From an uncultured Rhizobiaceae group bacterium (GTDB lineage: Bacteria > Pseudomonadota > Alphaproteobacteria > Rhizobiales > Rhizobiaceae), in the NCBI GenBank assembly GCA_937930845.1, contig CALHBJ010000014.1, positions 62,001-126,000 on the forward strand: a stretch of 64,000 nt of DNA, given 5' to 3'. Below the pieces are notes generated by a model that did not search any database, was not told the origin of the DNA, and saw nothing but the letters and a program-made list of their open reading frames with translations. How positions within the stretch are numbered: position 1 is the first letter of the stretch; every line of letters starts with the position of its first letter. The translations under genes were made by a program, and so were the position numbers. Positions 62,991 to 64,000 of this stretch are shown here, in pieces.

Positions 62991-64000
62991 ACCGCAATAC
63001 GACTCCAGGATTGGACGATTCTCTTCGCGTTGCCGTCAATGCCCGCACGGGGCGTGGGGTCACCGCCGTGCTTGGGCCCACCAATACCGGAAAAACCCAT
63101 CTCGCCATTCAGCGCATGCTGGCCCATCAGTCCGGCATGATTGGGCTGCCCCTGCGGCTGCTGGCGCGGGAGGTGTATGCCCGGGTGGTGGACCAGGTGG
63201 GCGTTGAGCAGGTGTCTTTGATTACGGGCGAAGAGAAAATCGTCCCGCCCAAATCCCGTTTCAGCGTTTGTACGGTCGAGGCCATGCCGATCAATGCCGA
63301 TGTGCATTTTCTGGCAATTGATGAAGTGCAACTGGCTGCCGATCTGAATCGGGGGCATGTGTTTACCGACAGGCTGCTGAACCTGCGCGGCAGCCAGGAA
63401 ACCATGTTGCTGGGGGCAGCAACCCTGCGCCCGGCGCTGGAACGCCTGTTGCCGGGCATCAATATCATCACCCGACCGCGTATGAGCCAGTTGCATTATG
63501 CGGGGCAGAAAAAAATTACCCGACTGCCCCGGCGCAGTGCCATTGTCGCCTTTTCGGCAGATGAGGTTTACGCGATTGCAGAATTGATCCGCCGCCAACG
63601 CGGCGCGGCTGCGGTTGTGCTGGGATCGCTGAGCCCGCGCACGCGCAATGCCCAGGTGGCTTTGTACCAGTCCGGCGACGTGGATTTTCTGGTGGCGACA
63701 GATGCCATTGGCATGGGGCTCAATCTGGATGTGGACCATGTGGCGTTTGCCCAGGACCAAAAGTTTGACGGCACGCATCAAAGGCGGCTGAAACCGGCTG
63801 AATTTGCACAAATTGCCGGACGGGCTGGCCGCCATCTGCGCGATGGCACGTTTGGGGTGACGGGCAATGTGGACCCGTTTGAAGATGAACTTGTTGAACG
63901 GTTGGAAGGGCATACCTTCGCCCCTGAAAAACAATTGCAATGGCGCAGCCGTGAATTGAATTTTGAGTCAATTGATCAACTGCTTGCCAGTCTGGATCAG
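62987..64000 (+). CDS. SUV3-like DExH-box RNA helicase, partial (C-terminus beyond the window)
   Basis: The first 338 residues of a superfamily 2 helicase of the mitochondrial SUV3/MgpS type. Motif I GPTNTGKT (30-37), II DEVQ (112-115), a T-rich motif III (GAATLRP), V TDAIGMGLN (238-246) and VI QIAGRAGR (275-282) are all intact. It unwinds RNA duplexes using ATP. The frame is open to base 64000, and the C-terminal part is cut by the window edge. Rhizobial relatives often have long extra C-terminal domains. The start ATG 62987 overlaps a short upstream frame. Confidence 0.92.
   Translation, partial: MNRNTTPGLDDSLRVAVNARTGRGVTAVLGPTNTGKTHLAIQRMLAHQSGMIGLPLRLLAREVYARVVDQVGVEQVSLITGEEKIVPPKSRFSVCTVEAMPINADVHFLAIDEVQLAADLNRGHVFTDRLLNLRGSQETMLLGAATLRPALERLLPGINIITRPRMSQLHYAGQKKITRLPRRSAIVAFSADEVYAIAELIRRQRGAAAVVLGSLSPRTRNAQVALYQSGDVDFLVATDAIGMGLNLDVDHVAFAQDQKFDGTHQRRLKPAEFAQIAGRAGRHLRDGTFGVTGNVDPFEDELVERLEGHTFAPEKQLQWRSRELNFESIDQLLASLDQ

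Overview
The window reads as chromosome of an alphaproteobacterium, most likely of the Rhizobiales/Hyphomicrobiales. Supporting points are the aerobic cobaltochelatase pair cobS-cobT, the block xerD / small membrane protein / aroK-aroB / CNNM transporter / BolA / J-domain protein / cobST, the ftsE-ftsX-YdcF-acyltransferase operon, CtrA-type TTAA-N7-TTAA boxes and an alphaproteobacterial LexA motif (GTTC-N7-GTTC). Base composition is moderate (mid-50s % GC by eye) and even. I see no insertion sequence, prophage, CRISPR array or rRNA.

Layout. 247-331 is tRNA-Leu(CAA). 0.4-5.6 kb (minus) holds a GNAT-type acyltransferase, a polysaccharide flippase, a DUF924 protein and a FATP-like acyl-CoA synthetase. 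5.8-6.0 kb is a TusA-like protein. 6.0-13.2 kb (minus) is one tight, overlapping operon: four glycosyltransferases in an A-B-A-B pattern, a D,D-carboxypeptidase and a His-rich G3E GTPase. 13.5-16.6 kb has a membrane GGDEF-EAL protein and a FeeM-like N-acyl amino acid synthase. 16.7-22.8 kb (minus) is a complete peptide/oligosaccharide ABC importer. 23.0-26.3 kb has an MscS-type channel and an FkbM methyltransferase; 26.3-28.1 kb (minus) a CpdR-like response regulator, hpt and a zinc-ribbon membrane protein. 28.5-31.9 kb is the ftsEX operon. An unknown gene at 31.9 kb sits behind two LexA boxes.

32.4-43.6 kb is housekeeping metabolism: ChaC, DUF2125, tyrC, hisC, a methyltransferase, gloB, a DUF985 cupin, a degenerate GGDEF-EAL protein, an M32 carboxypeptidase, a GST and a DegT aminotransferase. 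43.6-50.3 kb is an envelope block: two SGNH proteins and an MBOAT acyltransferase, probably a surface-glycan O-acylation machine, then a small membrane protein, an SNase-like protein and an M48 lipoprotein peptidase. 50.4-64 kb is the conserved xerD-aroKB-bolA-cobST-rpmB region, ending in a SUV3-like helicase cut by the window edge.

Two themes recur: envelope glycans (flippase, glycosyltransferases, D,D-carboxypeptidase, O-acylation block, FkbM and DegT enzymes) and cell-cycle/stress control (CtrA-like boxes, CpdR-like regulator, ftsEX, two c-di-GMP proteins, LexA boxes). The most novel-looking items are the LexA-box gene at 31915, the A-B-A-B glycosyltransferase operon, the stop-codon-in-loop hairpin at 1698-1724, and the FeeM-like synthase behind a CtrA-like box.
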